From Glycine soja (Eukaryota; Streptophyta; Magnoliopsida; Fabales; Fabaceae), in NCBI RefSeq assembly GCF_004193775.1, contig NC_041021.1, forward strand, positions 16,046,543 through 16,110,542: a stretch of 64,000 nucleotides of DNA, written 5' to 3'. The notes below the pieces were generated by a model. The model had not been told where the DNA came from and searched no databases. It saw nothing but the letters and a program-made list of their open reading frames with translations. Numbering within the stretch: the first letter of the stretch is position 1; each line of letters opens with the position of its first letter. A program made the position numbers and the translations under genes. This document shows positions 51,200 through 64,000 of this stretch, piece by piece.

Positions 51200-54100
51200 A
51201 GTTTCCGTAGTTCAATTTCGAGTGTCTCGATATATTATGCGCCTGAATCGGAAATTCAAATCAAAAGTTATGACAATTAGAATTTCTCGAGAGCTTCCAT
51301 TGTTAAATTTCGAGCGTCTCGATATCTTATGTCCCCAAATTGGACATCCGTGAGAAAAGTTATGAGCATTGGAATTTCTCGAGGGCATCCGATGTTTAAT
51401 TTCAAGAGTCTTGATATATAATGTCCCCGAATCAGACATTCGTGTGAAATGTTATGACCATTTAAATTTCTACGGAGTTTCCGTTGTTCAATTTCAAGCG
51501 TCTCGATATATTATGCGCCTGAATTGAACATTCGAGTTAAAAGTTATGACCATTTGAATTTCTTGATAGTTTTCGTTGTTCAATTTCGAGCATCTCGATA
51601 TATTGTGTCCCCGAATCAGACATCCGTGTGAAAAGTTATGACCATTTAAAGATCTCGAGAGCTTCCGTTTTTCAATTTCGAGCGTCTCGATATCTTATGT
51701 CCTTAAATGGAGCATTCGTGTGAAAAGTTATGACCATCAGAATTTCTCGAGGGAATCCGTTGTTCAATTTCAAGCGTCTCGATATATTATGTCCCCGAAT
51801 CAGACATCCGTGTGAAAACTTATGACCATTTAAATTTCTAGGGAGTTTCCGTTGTTCAAGTTCGAGCGTCTCGATATATTATGCGCCTGAATCGGACATT
51901 CGAGAGAAAAGTTATGACCAATTGAATTTTTTGAGAGCTTCCGTCATTCAATTTCGAGCGTCTCGTTATATTATGCACCTGAATCGAACATCCAAATTAA
52001 AAGTTATGATCATTTCAACTTCTCGAGAGTTTCCCTTGTTCAATTTCGAGCGTCTCGATATATTATGCACCTGAATCGGACATCCGAGTGAAAAGTTATG
52101 ACCTTTTGAATTTCTTGGGAGCTTCCGTCGTTCAATTTCGAGTATCGCGATATATTATGTCCCCGAATCGCATATCTGTGTGAAAAGTTATGACCTTTTG
52201 AATTTCTCGGGAGCTTCCGTCGTTCAATTTCGAGTATCGCGATATATTATGTCCCCGAATCGGATATCTGTGTGAAAAGTTATGACCTTTTGAATTTCTC
52301 GGGAGCTTCCGTCGTTCAATTTCGAGCGTCTCGATATATTATGCATCTGAATCGAACATCCGAATTAAAAGTTATGACCATTTGAATTTCTCGAGAGCTT
52401 CATTCGTTCAATTTTGAGCATCGCGATATATTATTTCCCCAAATCGGATATCTGTGTGAAAAGTTATGACCATTTGAATTTCTCGAGAGGCTTCGTTGTT
52501 CAATTTCGAGCGTCTCGTTATATTATAAACCTGAATCGAACATCCTAATTAAAAGTTATGATCATTTTAATTTCTCGAGAGTTTCCGTTTTTCAATTTCG
52601 AGCGTCTCGTTATATTATAAACCTGAATTGAACATCCGAATTAAAAGTTATGATCATTTCAATTTCTCGAGAGTTTCCGTTGTTTAATTTCGAGCGTCTT
52701 GATATATTGTGTCCCCGAACCAAACATCCGTGTGAAAAGTTATGACCATTTTAATTTCTCGAGAGCTTCCATTTTTAAATTTCGAGCATATCCCTATATT
52801 ATGCGCCTGAATCAGACATTCGAGTGAAAAGTTATGACCATTTGAATTTCTCGAGAGCTTCCGTTGTTCAATTTCGAGCGTCTCGATGTATTATGTCCCC
52901 AAATCACACATCCGTGTTAAAATTTATGATCATTGGAATTTCTCGAGAGCGTCCGTTGTTCAATTTGGTGCATCTGGATATATTATGCGCCTGAACTGGA
53001 TATCCGGGTGAAAAGTTATTACCATTTGAATTTGTCGAGGGCATCCGTTGTTCAATTTCAAGCGTCTCGATATATTATGTCCCCGAATCAGACATCCGTT
53101 TGAAATCTTATGACCATTTAATTTGCTAGGGAGCTTCCGTCGTTTAATTTCGAGAGTCTCGATTTCTTATGTCCCGAATCGGACATCCGTGAGAAATGTT
53201 ATGATCACTTGAATTTCTTGAAAGATTCCGTTGTTCAATTTTGAGCGTCTCGATATATTATGCGCCTGAATCGGACATTTGAGTTAAAAGTTATGACCAT
53301 TTGAATTTCTCGAGAGCTTCCGTCTTTCAATTTCGAGCGTCTCGATATATTATGCGCCTGAATCAGACATTCGAGTGAAAAGTTATGACCATTTGAATTT
53401 TTCGAGAGCTTCTGTTGTTCAATTTCAAGCGTCTCAATATGTTATGCACCTGAATCAATCATCCGAATTAAAAGGTATGACCATTTGAATTTCTCGGGAG
53501 CTTTCGTTGTTCAATTTTGAGCGTCTCGATATATTATGCGCCTGAATCGGACATTCGAGTGAAAAGTTATGACCAATTGAATTTTTCGAGAGCTTCCGTC
53601 GTTCAATTTCGAGCGTCGCGATATATAATGTCCCCAAATCAGACATCTGTGTTAAAAGTTATGACCATTTGAATTTCTCGAGAGTTTCCATTTTTCAATT
53701 TCGAGCATCTCGATATCTTATGTCCCTAAATCAGACATCCATATTAAAAGTTATGACCATTTGAATTTCTCAAGAGCTTCCGTTGTTAAATTTCGAGCAT
53801 CTCGATATATTCTGCGCCTAAATAGGACATTCGAGTGAAAAGTTATGACCATTGGAATTTTTCGAGAGCTTTCGTCATTCAATTTCGAGCGTCTCGACAT
53901 TTTATGCACCTAAATCGAACATCCAAATTAAAAGTTATGACCATCTGAATTTCTCGAGAGTTTTGTTCAATTTCGAGTGTCTCGATACATTGTGTCCACG
54001 AAGGGGACATCTGTGTGAAAAGTTAAGACCATTTAAATTTCTCGATAGCTTCCGTTTTTCAATGTCGAGCGTCTCAATATCTTATGTCCCTAAATCGGAC

Positions 54101-57100
54101 ATCCGTGTCAAGAGTTATGACCATTGGAATTTCTCGAGGGCATCCGATGTTTAATTTCAAGAGTCTCGATATATAATGTCCCCGAATCAGACATCCGTGT
54201 GAAAAGTTATGACCATTTAAATTTCAAGGGAGCTTCCGTTGTTCAATTTCAAGCGTCTTGATATATTATGCGCCTGAATTGAACATCCGAGTTAAAAGTT
54301 ATGACCATTTGAATTTCTCGAGAGTTTCCGTTGTTCAATTTCGAGCGTCTCGATATAGTGTGTCCCCGAATCAGACATCCATGTGAAAAGTTATGACCAT
54401 TTAAAGTTCTCGAGAGCTTCTGTTTCTGTATTTCGAGCGTCTCGATATCTTATGTCCTTAAATGGAGCATCCGTGTGAAAAGTTATGACCATTAGAATTT
54501 CTCGAGGGAATCCGTTGTTCAATTTCGAGCGTCTCGATATATTATGCGCCTGAATCGGACAATCGTGTGAAATGTTATGACCACTAGAATTTCTCGAGAG
54601 CTTCCATCGTTCAATTTCGAGCGTCTCGATATATTATATGCCTGAATTGGACATTCGAGAGAAAAGTTATGACCAATTGAATTTTTCGAGAGCTCCCGTC
54701 GTTCAATTTCGAGCGTCTCGTTATATTATGCACCTGAATCGAACATCCGAATTAAAAGTTATGATCATTTCAACTTCTCGAGAGTTTCCCTTGTTCAATT
54801 TCGAGCGTCTCGATATATTATGCACCTGAATCGGACATCCGAGTGAAAAGTTATGACCTTTTGAATTTCTCGGGAGCTTCCGTCGTTCAATTTCGAGTAT
54901 CGCGATATATTATGTCCCCGAATCGGATATCTGTGTGAAAAGTTATGACCTTTTGAATTTCTCGGGAGCTTCCGTCGTTCAATTTCGAGTATCGCGATAT
55001 ATTATGTCCCCGAATCGGATATCTGTGTGAAAAGTTATGACCTTTTGAATTTCTCGGGAGCTTCCGTCGTTCAATTTCGAGCGTCTCGATATATTATGCA
55101 TCTGAATCGAACATCCGAATTAAAAGTTATGACCATTTGAATTTCTCGAGAGCTTCATTCGTTCAATTTTGAGCGTCGCGATATATTATTTCCCCAAATC
55201 GGATATCTGTGTGAAAAGTTATGACCATTTGAATTTCTCGAGAGGCTTCGTTGTTCAATTTCGAGCGTCTCGTTATATTATAAACCTGAATCGAACATCC
55301 TAATTAAAAGTTATGATCATTTTAATTTCTCGAGAGTTTCCGTTTTTCAATTTCGAGCGTCTCGTTATATTATAAACATGAATTGAACATCCGAATTAAA
55401 AGTTATGATCATTTCAATTTCTCGAGAGTTTCCGTTGTTTAATTTCGAGCGTCTTGATATATTGTGTCCCCGAACCAAACATCCGTGTGGAAAGTTATGA
55501 CCATTTTAATTTCTCGAGAGCTTCCATTTTTAAATTTCGAGCATATCCCTATATTATGCGCCTGAATCAGACATTCGAGTGAAAAGTTATGACCATTTGA
55601 ATTTTTCGAGAGCTTCCGTTGTTCAATTTCGAGCGTCTCGATGTATTATGTCCCCAAATCACACATCCGTGTTAAAATTTATGATCATTGGAATTTCTCG
55701 AGAGCGTCCGTTGTTCAATTTGGTGCATCTGGATATATTATGCGCCTGTACTGGATATCCGGGTGAAAAGTTATTACCATTTGAATTTGTCGAGGGCATC
55801 CGTTGTTCAATTTCAAGCGTCTCGATATATAATGTCCCCGAATCAGACATCCGTTTGAAATCTTATGACCATTTAATTTGCTAGGGAGCTTCCGTCATTT
55901 AATTTCGAGAGTCTCGATTTCTTATGTCCCGAATCGGACATCCGTGAGAAATGTTATGATCACTTGAATTTCTTGAAAGTTTCTGTTGTTCAATTTCGAG
56001 TGTCTCGATATATTATGCGCCTGAATCGGAAATTCAAATCAAAAGTTATGACAATTAGAATTTCTCGAGAGCTTCCATTGTTCAATTTTGAGCGTCTCGA
56101 TATCTTATGTCCCCAAATTGGACATCCGTGAGAAAAGTTATGAGCATTGGAATTTCTCGAGGGCATCCGATGTTTAATTTCAAGAGTCTTGATATATAAT
56201 GTCCCCGAATCAGACATCCGTGTGAAATGGTATGACCATTTAAATTTCTACGGAGCTTCCGTTGTTCAATTTCGAGCGTCTCGATATATTATGCGCCTGA
56301 ATTGAACATCCGAGTTAAAAGTTATGACCATTTGAATTTCTCGAGAGTTTCCGTTGTTCAATTTCGAGCGTCTCGATATATTGTGTCCCCGAATCAGACA
56401 TCCGTGTGAAAAGTGATGACCATTTAAAGTTCTCGAGAGCTTCCATTTTTCAATTTCCAGCGTCTCGATATCTTATGTCCTTAAATGGAGCATTCGTGTG
56501 AAAAGTTATGACCATCAGAATTTCTCGAGGGAATCCGTTTTTCAATTTCAAGCGTCTCGATATATTATGTCCCCGAATTAGACATCCGTTTGAAAACTTA
56601 TGACCATTTAAATTTCTAGGGAGTTTCCGTTGTTCAATTTCGAGCGTCTCGATATATTATGCGCCTGAATTGAACATTCGAGTTAAAAGTTATGACCATT
56701 TGAATTTCTTGATAGTTTTCGTTGTTCAATTTCGAGCATCTCGATATATTGTGTCCCCGAATCAGACATCCGTGTGAAAAGTTATGACCATTTAAAGATC
56801 TCGAGAGTTCCGTTTTTCAATTTCGAGCGTCTCGATATCTTATGTCCTTAAATGGAGCATCCGTGTGAAAAGTTATGACCATCAGAATTTCTCGAGGGAA
56901 TCCGTTGTTCAATTTCAAGCGTCTCGATATATTATGTCCCCAAATCAGACATCCGTGTGAAAACTTATGACCATTTAAATTTCTAGGGAGTTTCCGTTGT
57001 TCAATTTCGAGCGTCTCGATATATTATGCGCCTGAATCGGACATTCGAGAGAAAAGTTATGACCAATTGAATTTTTTGAGAGCCTCCGTCGTTCAATTTC

Positions 57101-57371
57101 GAGCGTCTCGTTATATTATGCACCTGAATCGAACATCCAAATTAAAAGTTATGATCATTTCAACTTCTCGAGAGTTTCCCTTGTTCAATTTCGAGCGTCT
57201 CGATATATTATGCACCTGAATCGGACATCCGAGTGAAAAGTTATGACCTTTTGAATTTCTCGGGAGCTTCCGTCGTTCAATTTCGAGTATCGCGATATAT
57301 TATGTCCCCGAATCGGATATCTGTGTGAAAAGTTATGACCTTTTGAATTTCTCGGGAGCTTCCGTCGTTCA
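51200..57371 (-). repeat. Composite multi-kb duplications
   Basis: This stretch is a patchwork of copied blocks. Sequence at 52010-53225 recurs at 54765-55980 with offset 2755 bp (ATGCGCCTGAATCAGAC at 52801 and 55556). Sequence from 51200 recurs from 55978 with offset 4778 bp, rising to about 5145 bp after a four-monomer gain near 56.5-56.9 kb. The middle, 53197-54790, is the partner of 46945-48560. Within it a single monomer (ending GAGTATCGCGATATATTATG) is tandemly repeated unchanged or nearly so near 52,090-52,320, 54,850-55,080 and 57,240-57,380. Confidence 0.82.
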
Positions 57372-60300
57372 ATTAGGTGCATTTGGATATATTATGCGCC
57401 TGAATTGGATATCCGAGTGAAAAGTTATGACCATTTGAATTTGTCGAGTGCATCCGTTGTTCAATTTCAATCGTCTCAATATATTATGTCCTTGAATCAG
57501 ACATCCGTGTGAAAAGTTATGACCATTTAATTTTCTAGGGAGCTTCCGTCTTTCAATTTTGACCGTCTCGATATCTTATGTCCCGAAATCGGACATCCGT
57601 GTGAAATGTTATGATCAGTTGAATTTCTTGAAAGTTTCCGTTGTTCCATTTCGAGTGTCTCGATATATTAGGCGCTTGAATCGCAAATTCGAGTCAAAAT
57701 TTATGATAATTAGAAATTCTCGAGAGCTTCCGTTGTTCAATTTCGAGCATCTCGATATATTGTGCGCCTGAATCAAAAATTCGAGTTAAAAGTTATGACC
57801 ATTTGAATTTCTCGAGAGCTTCCGTTGTTCAATTTCGAGGGTCTCGATATATTATGCGCTTGAATCGGACATTCGAGTGAAAAGTTATGGCCTATTGAAT
57901 TTTTTGAGAGCTTCCGTCATTCAATTTCGAGCGTCTCGATATATTATGCACCTGAATCGAACATCCAAATTAAAAGTTATGATCATTTCAATTTCTCGAG
58001 ATTTTCCGTTGTTCAATTTCGAGCGTCTTGATATATTGTGTCCCGGAAGCAAACATCCGTGTGAAAAGTTATGACAATTAAAATATCTCGAGAGCTTCCA
58101 TTTTTAAATTTTGAGCGTCTCCTATATTATACGCCTGAATCGGACATTCAACTGAAAACTTATAACCATTTGAATTTTTCGAGAGCTTCCGTTGTTCAAT
58201 TTTGAGCGTCTCAATATATTATGTCCCCAAATCGGACATCCGTGTGAAAATTTATGATCATTGGGATTTCTCGAGAGCTTCCGTTGTTCAATTTGGTGCA
58301 TCTCGATATATTATGCGCCTGAATTCGATATCCGAGTGAAAAGTTATGACCATTTGAATTTGTCGAGGGCATCCGTTGTTCAATTTCAAGCGTCTTGATA
58401 TATTATGTCCCCGAATCAGACATCCGTGTGAAAAGTTATGACCATTTAATTTTCTAGGGAGCTTCCTTCTTTCAATTTCGAGCGTCTCGATATCTTATGT
58501 CCCGAAATCGGACATCCGTGTGAAATGTTATGATCACTTGAATTTCTTGAAAGTTTCCTTTGTTCCATTTTGAGTGTCTCGATATATTAGGCGCCTGAAT
58601 CCAAAATTCGAGTCAAAAGTAATGACAATTAGAATTTCTCGAGAGCTTCCGTTGTTCAATTTCGAGCATCTCAATATATTGTGCTCCTGAATCGGACATC
58701 CGTGTGAAAAGTTATGACCATTTAAATTTCTCAAGCGCATCCGTTGTTTAATTTCGATCATCTCGATATATTATGCGCCAGAATCAGACATTCGAGAGAA
58801 AAGTTATGACCAATTGAATTTTTCGAGAGCTTCCGTCGTTCAATTTCGAGCGTCTCGATATAATAAGCACCTGAATCGAACATCCGAATTAAAATTTATT
58901 ACCATTTGAATTTCTCGAGAGTTTTCGTTGTTCAATTTCAATTGTCTCGATATATTGTGTCCCTGAAGCGGACATCCGTGTTAAAAGTTTTGACCATTTA
59001 AATTTCTCGAGAGCTTCCATTTTTCAATTTCGAGTGTCTCTATATCTTCTTTCCCCAAATCGGACATCCGTGTCAAAAGTTATGACCATTGGAATTTCTC
59101 GAGGGCATCTGTTGTTCAATTTCAAGCGTCTCGATATATTATGTATCCGAATCAGACATCCGTGTGAAAAGTAATGACCATTTAATTTTCTTGGGAGCTT
59201 CCGTCTTTCAATTTGGAGCATCTCGATATCTTATGTCCCGAAATCGGACTTCCGTGTGAAATGTTATGGTCACTTGAATTTCTTGAAAGTTTGCTTTGTT
59301 CCATTTCGAGTGTCTCAATATATTAGGAGCCTGAATCGAAAATTCGAGTCAAAAGTAATGACAATTTGAATTTCTCGAGAGCTTCCGTTGTTCAATTTCG
59401 AGCATCTCGATATATTGTGCGCCTGAATCGGACATTCGTGTGAAAAGTTATGACCATTTAAATTTCACAAGCGCATCGGTTGTTCAACTTCGAGCATCTC
59501 GATATATTATGCGCAAAAATCAGACATTCGAGAGAAAAGTTATGACCAATTGATTTTTTCGAGAGCTTCCATCGTTCAATTTCGAGCGTCTCGATATATT
59601 AAGCACCTGAATCGAACATCCGAATTAAAAGTTATGACCATTTGAATTTCTCGAGAGTTTTCGTTGTTTAATTTCGAGCGTCTCGATGTATTGTGTCCCC
59701 GAAGCAGACATCCATGTTAAAAGTTATGATCATTTAAATTTAACGAGAGCTTCCATTTTTCAATTTCGAGCGTCTCGATATCTTCTGTCCCCACATTGAA
59801 CATCCGTGTGAAAAGTTATGGCCATTGGAATTTCTCGAGGCCATTCGTTGTTCAATTTCGAGCGTCTCGATATATTATATCCCCGAATCAGACATCCGTG
59901 TGAAAAGTTATGACCACTTAATTTTCTAGGGAGCTTCTATCGTTCAATTTCGAGCGTCTCGATATCTTATGTCCCGAAATCGGACATTCGTGTGAAATGT
60001 CATGATCACTTGAATTTCTTGAAAGTTTCCGTTGTTCTATTTCAAGTTTCTCGATATATTATGCGCCTGAATCGGAAATTCAAGTCAAAAGTTATGACAA
60101 TTAGATTTTCTTGAGAGCTTCCATTGTTCAATTTCGAGCGTCTCGATATCTTATGTCCCCAAATTGGACATCCCTGAGAAAAGTTATGAGCATTGGAATT
60201 TCTCGAGGGTATCCATTGTACAATTTCAAGCGTCTCGATATATTATGCACCTGAATTGGACATCCGAGAGAAAAGTTCTGACCAATTGAATTTTTCGAGA

Positions 60301-61590
60301 GCTTCTGTCATTCAATTTCGAGCGTCTAGATATATTAAGCACCTGAATCGAACATCCGAGTGAAAAGTTATGAGCATTTAAATTTCTCGAGAGCTTCCGT
60401 TTTTCAATTGCAAGCGTCTCGATATATTATGTCCCCAAATAGAACATCCGTGTGAAAAGTTATGACCATCGGAATTTCTGTAGGGAATCCGTTGTTCACT
60501 TTCAAGCGTCGCGATATATTATGTCCCCGAATAAGACATCCGTGTGAAAAGTTATGACCATTTGAATTTCTCGAGATCTTCCATTGTTCAATTTCGAGCA
60601 TCTCGATATATTATGCGCCTGAATCGGACATTCGAGTGAAAAGTTATGACCAATTGAATTTTTCGAGAGCTTCCGTCGTTCAATTTCGAGCGTCTCGATA
60701 TATTATGCACCTGAATCGAACATCCGAATTAAAAGTTATGATCATTTCAATTTCTCGAGAGTTTCCGTTGTTCAATTACGAGCATCTCGATATATTGTGT
60801 CCCCGAAGAAAACATCCGTGTGAAAAGTTATGAACATTTAAATATCTTGAGAGCTTCCATTTTTAAATTTCGAGCGTCTCCATATATTATGCACCTGAAT
60901 CGGACATTCGAGTGAAAAGTTATGACCATTTGAATTTTTCAAGAGATTCCGTTGTTCAATTTCGAGCGTCTCGATATATTATGTCCCCAAATCGGACATG
61001 CGTGTCAAAACTTTTTATCATTGGAATTTCTCGAGTGCTTCTGTTGTTGAATTTGGTGCATCTCGATATATTATGCACCTGAATTGGATATCCGAGTGAA
61101 AAGTTATTACCATTTGAATTTGTCGAGGGCATCCGTTGTTCAATTTCAAGCGTCTTGATATATTATGTCCCCGAATCAGACATCCGTGTGAAAAGTAATG
61201 ACCATTTAATTTTATAGGTAGCTTCCGTCTTTCAATTTTGAGCGTCTCTATATCTTATGTCCCGAAATCGGACATTCGTGTGAAATGTTATGATCACTTG
61301 AATTTCTTGAAAGTTTCCGTAGTTCAATTTCGAGTGTCTCGATATATTATGCACCTGAATCGGAAATTCGAGACAAAAGTTATGACAATTAGAATTTCTC
61401 GAGAGCTTCTGTTGTTCCATTTCGAGCGTCTCGATATCTTATGTCCGCAAATTGGACATCCCTGTGAAAAGTTATCAGCATTGGAATTTCTCGACGGCAT
61501 TCGTTGTTCAATTTCTAGCGTCTCGATATATTATGCGCCTGAATCGGACATTTGAGTGAAAAGTTATGACCATTTGAATTTTTCGAGAGC
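57372..61590 (-). repeat. About 2760-bp (30-monomer) offset repeat
   Basis: The rare ATTTGGTGCATCTCG monomer at 58291 recurs at 61051, exactly 30 x 92 bp away, and the block at 57877 resembles 60636 (offset 2759). Another pairing joins 57559 with 61238 (3679 bp, 40 monomers minus 1). Copies have diverged noticeably, so this looks older than the 6252-bp event. Confidence 0.65.
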
Positions 61591-62540
61591 TTCCGTTTTC
61601 CAATTTCGAGCGTCTCGATATCTTATGTCCCCAAATCGAACATCCGTGTGAAAAGTTATGACCATTTGAATTTCTCTAGAGCTTCCGTTGTTCAATTTCG
61701 AGCGTCTCGATATATTATGCTCTTGAATCAAACATCGGAGTGAAAAGTTATGACCATTTGAATTTCTGGAGAGCTTCCTTCGTTGAATTTCGAGCGTTGC
61801 GATATATTATGTCCCCAAATCGGACATCTATGTGAAAAGTGATGACCATTTGAATTTGTCGAGAGTTTCCGTTGTTCAATTTGGAGCGTCTCGATATATT
61901 ATGCGCCTCAATCTGACATTCGAGTGAAAAGTTATGACCATTTGAATTTTTTGAGAGCTGCGGTTGTTCAATTTCGAGCGTCTAGATATATTAAGCACCT
62001 GAATCGAACATCCGTGTGAAAAGTTATGACCATTAGAATTTCTCGAGAGCTTCTGTTGTTCACTTTTGAGCGTCTCGATATATTATGTGCCTGAATCGGA
62101 CATTCAAGTGAAAAGTTAGTACCATTTAAATTTTTCGAGAGCTTCCGTTTTTCAATTTCGAGCGTCTCGATATCTTATGTCCCCATATCGGACATCCGTG
62201 TGAAAAGTTATGACCATTTGAATTTCTCTAGAGCTTCCGTTGTTCAATTCCGAGCGTCTCGATGTATTATGCTCTTGAATCAAAGATCGGAGTGAAAAGT
62301 TATGACCATTTGAATTTCTCGAGAGCTTCCGTCGTTGAATTTCGAGCGTTGCGATATATTATGTCCCCAAATCGGACATCTGTGTGAAAAGTTATGACCA
62401 TTTGAATTTCTCGAGAGTTTCTGTTGTTCAATTTCGAGGTCTCGATATATTATGCGCCTGAATCGGACATTCGAGTGAAAAGTTTTGACCATTTGAATTT
62501 TTCGAGAGCTTCGGTTGTTCAATTTCGAGCGTGTCGATTG
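61590..62540 (-). repeat. 552-bp (6-mer) duplication
   Basis: TTTCTCTAGAGCTTCCGTTG at 61671 recurs at 62223, 552 bp away (6 x 92). Both copies are followed by a monomer with TATTATGCTCTTGAATCAAA and a later one with GAGCGTTGCGATATATTATG. The monomer order matches over about 400 bp. Confidence 0.82.
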
Positions 62541-62699
62541 ATTATGTCCCCAAATCGTACATCCGTGTGAAAATTTATGACCATTGGAATTTCCTGAGAG
62601 CTTCTGTTGTTCAATTTCGAGCAGCTCGATATATTATGCGCCTGAATCGGACATACGAGTAAAAAGTTATGACCATTTGAATTTCTCGAGAGCTTCCGT

Positions 62700-63715
62700 C
62701 GTTCAATTTCGAGCGTCTTGATATCTTATGTCCTGAAATCGAACATCCGTGTGAAAAGTTATAATCATTTGAATTTCTCGAGAGTTTCTGTTGTTCAATT
62801 TCGAGCATCTCATATATTATGCACCTGAATCGGAAATTCGTGTCAAAAGTTATGACAATTTGAATTTCTCGAGATTTTCCGTTGTTCAATTTCAAGTGAC
62901 GTGATATCTTATGTCCCCAAATTGGACATCCGTGTGAAAAGTTACGACCATTTTAATTTAACGAGAGCTTACATCGTTAAATTTCAAGCGTCTCGATATA
63001 TTATGCGCCTGAATCTGACATTCGTGTGAAAAGTTATGACCATTTGAATTTCTCGAGAGCTTCCTTCGTTCAATTTCGAGGGTCTCGATATCTTATGTTC
63101 CGAAATCGGACATGCGTGCGAAAAGTTATGATCATTTGAATTTCTCGAGAGTTTCCGTTTTTTAATTTCGAGCGTCTTGATATCTTATGTCCTGAAATCG
63201 AACATCCGTGTGAAAAGTTATAATCATTTGAATTTCTCAAGAGTTTCTGTTGTTCAATTTCGAGCATCTCATATATTATGCACCTGAATCGGAAATACGT
63301 GTCAAAAGTTATGACAATTTGAATTTCTCGAGAGTTTCCGTTGTTCAATTTCGAGCGTCTTGATATCTTATGTCCCCAAATTGGACATCCGTGTGAAAAG
63401 TTATGACCATTTGAATTTCTCGAGAGCTTACGTTGTTCAATTTCGAGCGTCTTGTTATCTTATGTCCTGAAATCGAACATCCGTGTGAAAAGTTATAATC
63501 ATTTGAATTTCTCAAGAGTTTCTGTTGTTCAATTTCGAGCATCTCATATATTATGCACCTGAATCGGAAATACGTGTCAAAAGTTATGACAATTTGAATT
63601 TCTCGAGAGTTTCCGTTGTTCAATTTCGAGCGTCTTGATATCTTATGTCCCCAAATTGGACATCCGTGTGAAAAGTTATGACCATTTGAATTTCTCGAGA
63701 GCTTACGTCGTTAAA
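62700..63715 (-). repeat. 275-bp (3-mer) higher-order repeat
   Basis: GAGCGTCTTGATATCTTATG (TTGTTATC in the last copy) followed by TCCTGAAATCGAACATCC starts at 62711, 63170 and 63445; the last two are 275 bp apart and the first two 459 bp. Each is followed by a shortened GAGCATCTCATATATTATG monomer that has lost two bases of CTCGATAT, which helps explain the period being under 276. The two 275-bp units look almost identical. A related 734-bp offset joins 63091 and 63825 (TCTTATGTTCCGAAATCGG). Confidence 0.85.
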
Positions 63716-64000
63716 TTTCAAGAGTCTCGATAATTTATGCGTCTGAATCGGACATTCGTGTGAAAAGTGATGACCATTTGAATTTCTCGAGAGCTTCCAC
63801 CGTTCAATTTCGAGCGTCTCGATATCTTATGTTCCGAAATCGGACATGCGTGCGAAAAGTTATGATCATTTGAATTTCTCGAGAGTTTCCGTTTTTTAAT
63901 TTCGAGTGTCTCGATATGTTATGCGCCTGAATCGGAAATTCGAGTCAAAAGTTATGACAATTTGAATTTCTCGAGAGCTTCCGTTGTTCAATTTCGAGCG

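Larger units (their letters stand above)
44566..64000 (-). repeat. Centromeric 92-bp satellite array, reverse polarity, continued
   Basis: About 210 further monomers in the same orientation as 38950-42958, running to the window edge. Subtypes include TATTATGCGCCTGAATC, TATGTCCCCGAATCAGAC, CATCCGAATTAAAAGTTATG and a rare CAATTTGGTGCATCT monomer (about 50937, 52965, 55721, 58291 and 61051; a TTAGGTGCAT variant at 57372). One monomer near 45177-45198 has lost 20 bp, so the anchors at 45126 and 45198 are 72 bp apart. Local HORs are listed separately. No gene or insertion is seen. Confidence 0.94.

Noticed and set aside
38950..64000. Open frames of 60-111 codons on both strands of the right array
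   Set aside because: Same satellite artefact as on the left, read from either strand; the longest (about 39,864-40,199) simply runs through monomers that lack the usual stop.
875..64000. CRISPR array
   Set aside because: The repeats are head-to-tail 92-bp units with no unique spacers, no cas genes and a plant context.
875..64000. CENP-B box in the monomer
   Set aside because: CTTCCGTTGTTCAATTTCG has a superficial TTCGTTGG-like look but does not match the conserved CENP-B box bases, and plants are not known to use this box in the same way.
1..64000. rRNA, tRNA, telomere repeat or other conserved RNA genes
   Set aside because: No such sequence was recognised; the only tRNA-related match is the primer-binding site at 44546-44557.

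Overview
This window is almost entirely a 92-bp tandem satellite and contains no credible gene. I recognise the monomer as the soybean centromeric satellite (SB92 / CentGm-1 type), so the organism is most likely Glycine max or its wild relative Glycine soja, and the locus centromeric. The assignment comes from memory of the family, from the measured 92-bp spacing of repeated anchors (for example GATGTTCGATTC at 1021 and 1113), and from soybean-like LTR fragments in the array. Here '+' means the strand on which TCGAGACGCTCGA is followed by AATTGAACAACGG and then CTCTCGAGAAATT.

Layout: 1-435 is satellite (+) with an abnormal density of short deletions. 436-874 is a probable solo LTR. 875-38026 is a + strand array about 37 kb long, built from nested duplications: a 3.4-3.6 kb tandem segmental duplication (3980-10990), an 826-bp higher-order repeat (HOR; 22035-23938), a roughly 17-monomer repeat with expansions (24250-29040) and a 736-bp 8-mer HOR with two different internal deletions (32735-36150). 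38027-38949 is a solo LTR exactly at a switch of array polarity. 38950-42958 is satellite on the - strand. 42959-44565 is one LTR plus its primer-binding site, cut off right after it; its motifs resemble Ty1/copia SIRE/Maximus elements. 44566-64000 is again - strand satellite, with its own HORs (1012 bp, about 2755 bp, about 6252 bp, 552 bp and 275 bp).

The two array polarities are not simple mirror images. The left array is rich in monomers carrying GACATTGGTTATTG and CATCACATATGG. The right array is rich in monomers carrying TATGTCCCC(A/G)AATC, a variant I did not see on the left. The open frames of 60-110 codons scattered through the window are by-products of a monomer length that is not a multiple of three. 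I see no rRNA, tRNA, CRISPR or protein-coding gene. I found no new gene system; the points of interest are array structure, the polarity switch inside an LTR without target-site duplication, and possible assembly artefacts.
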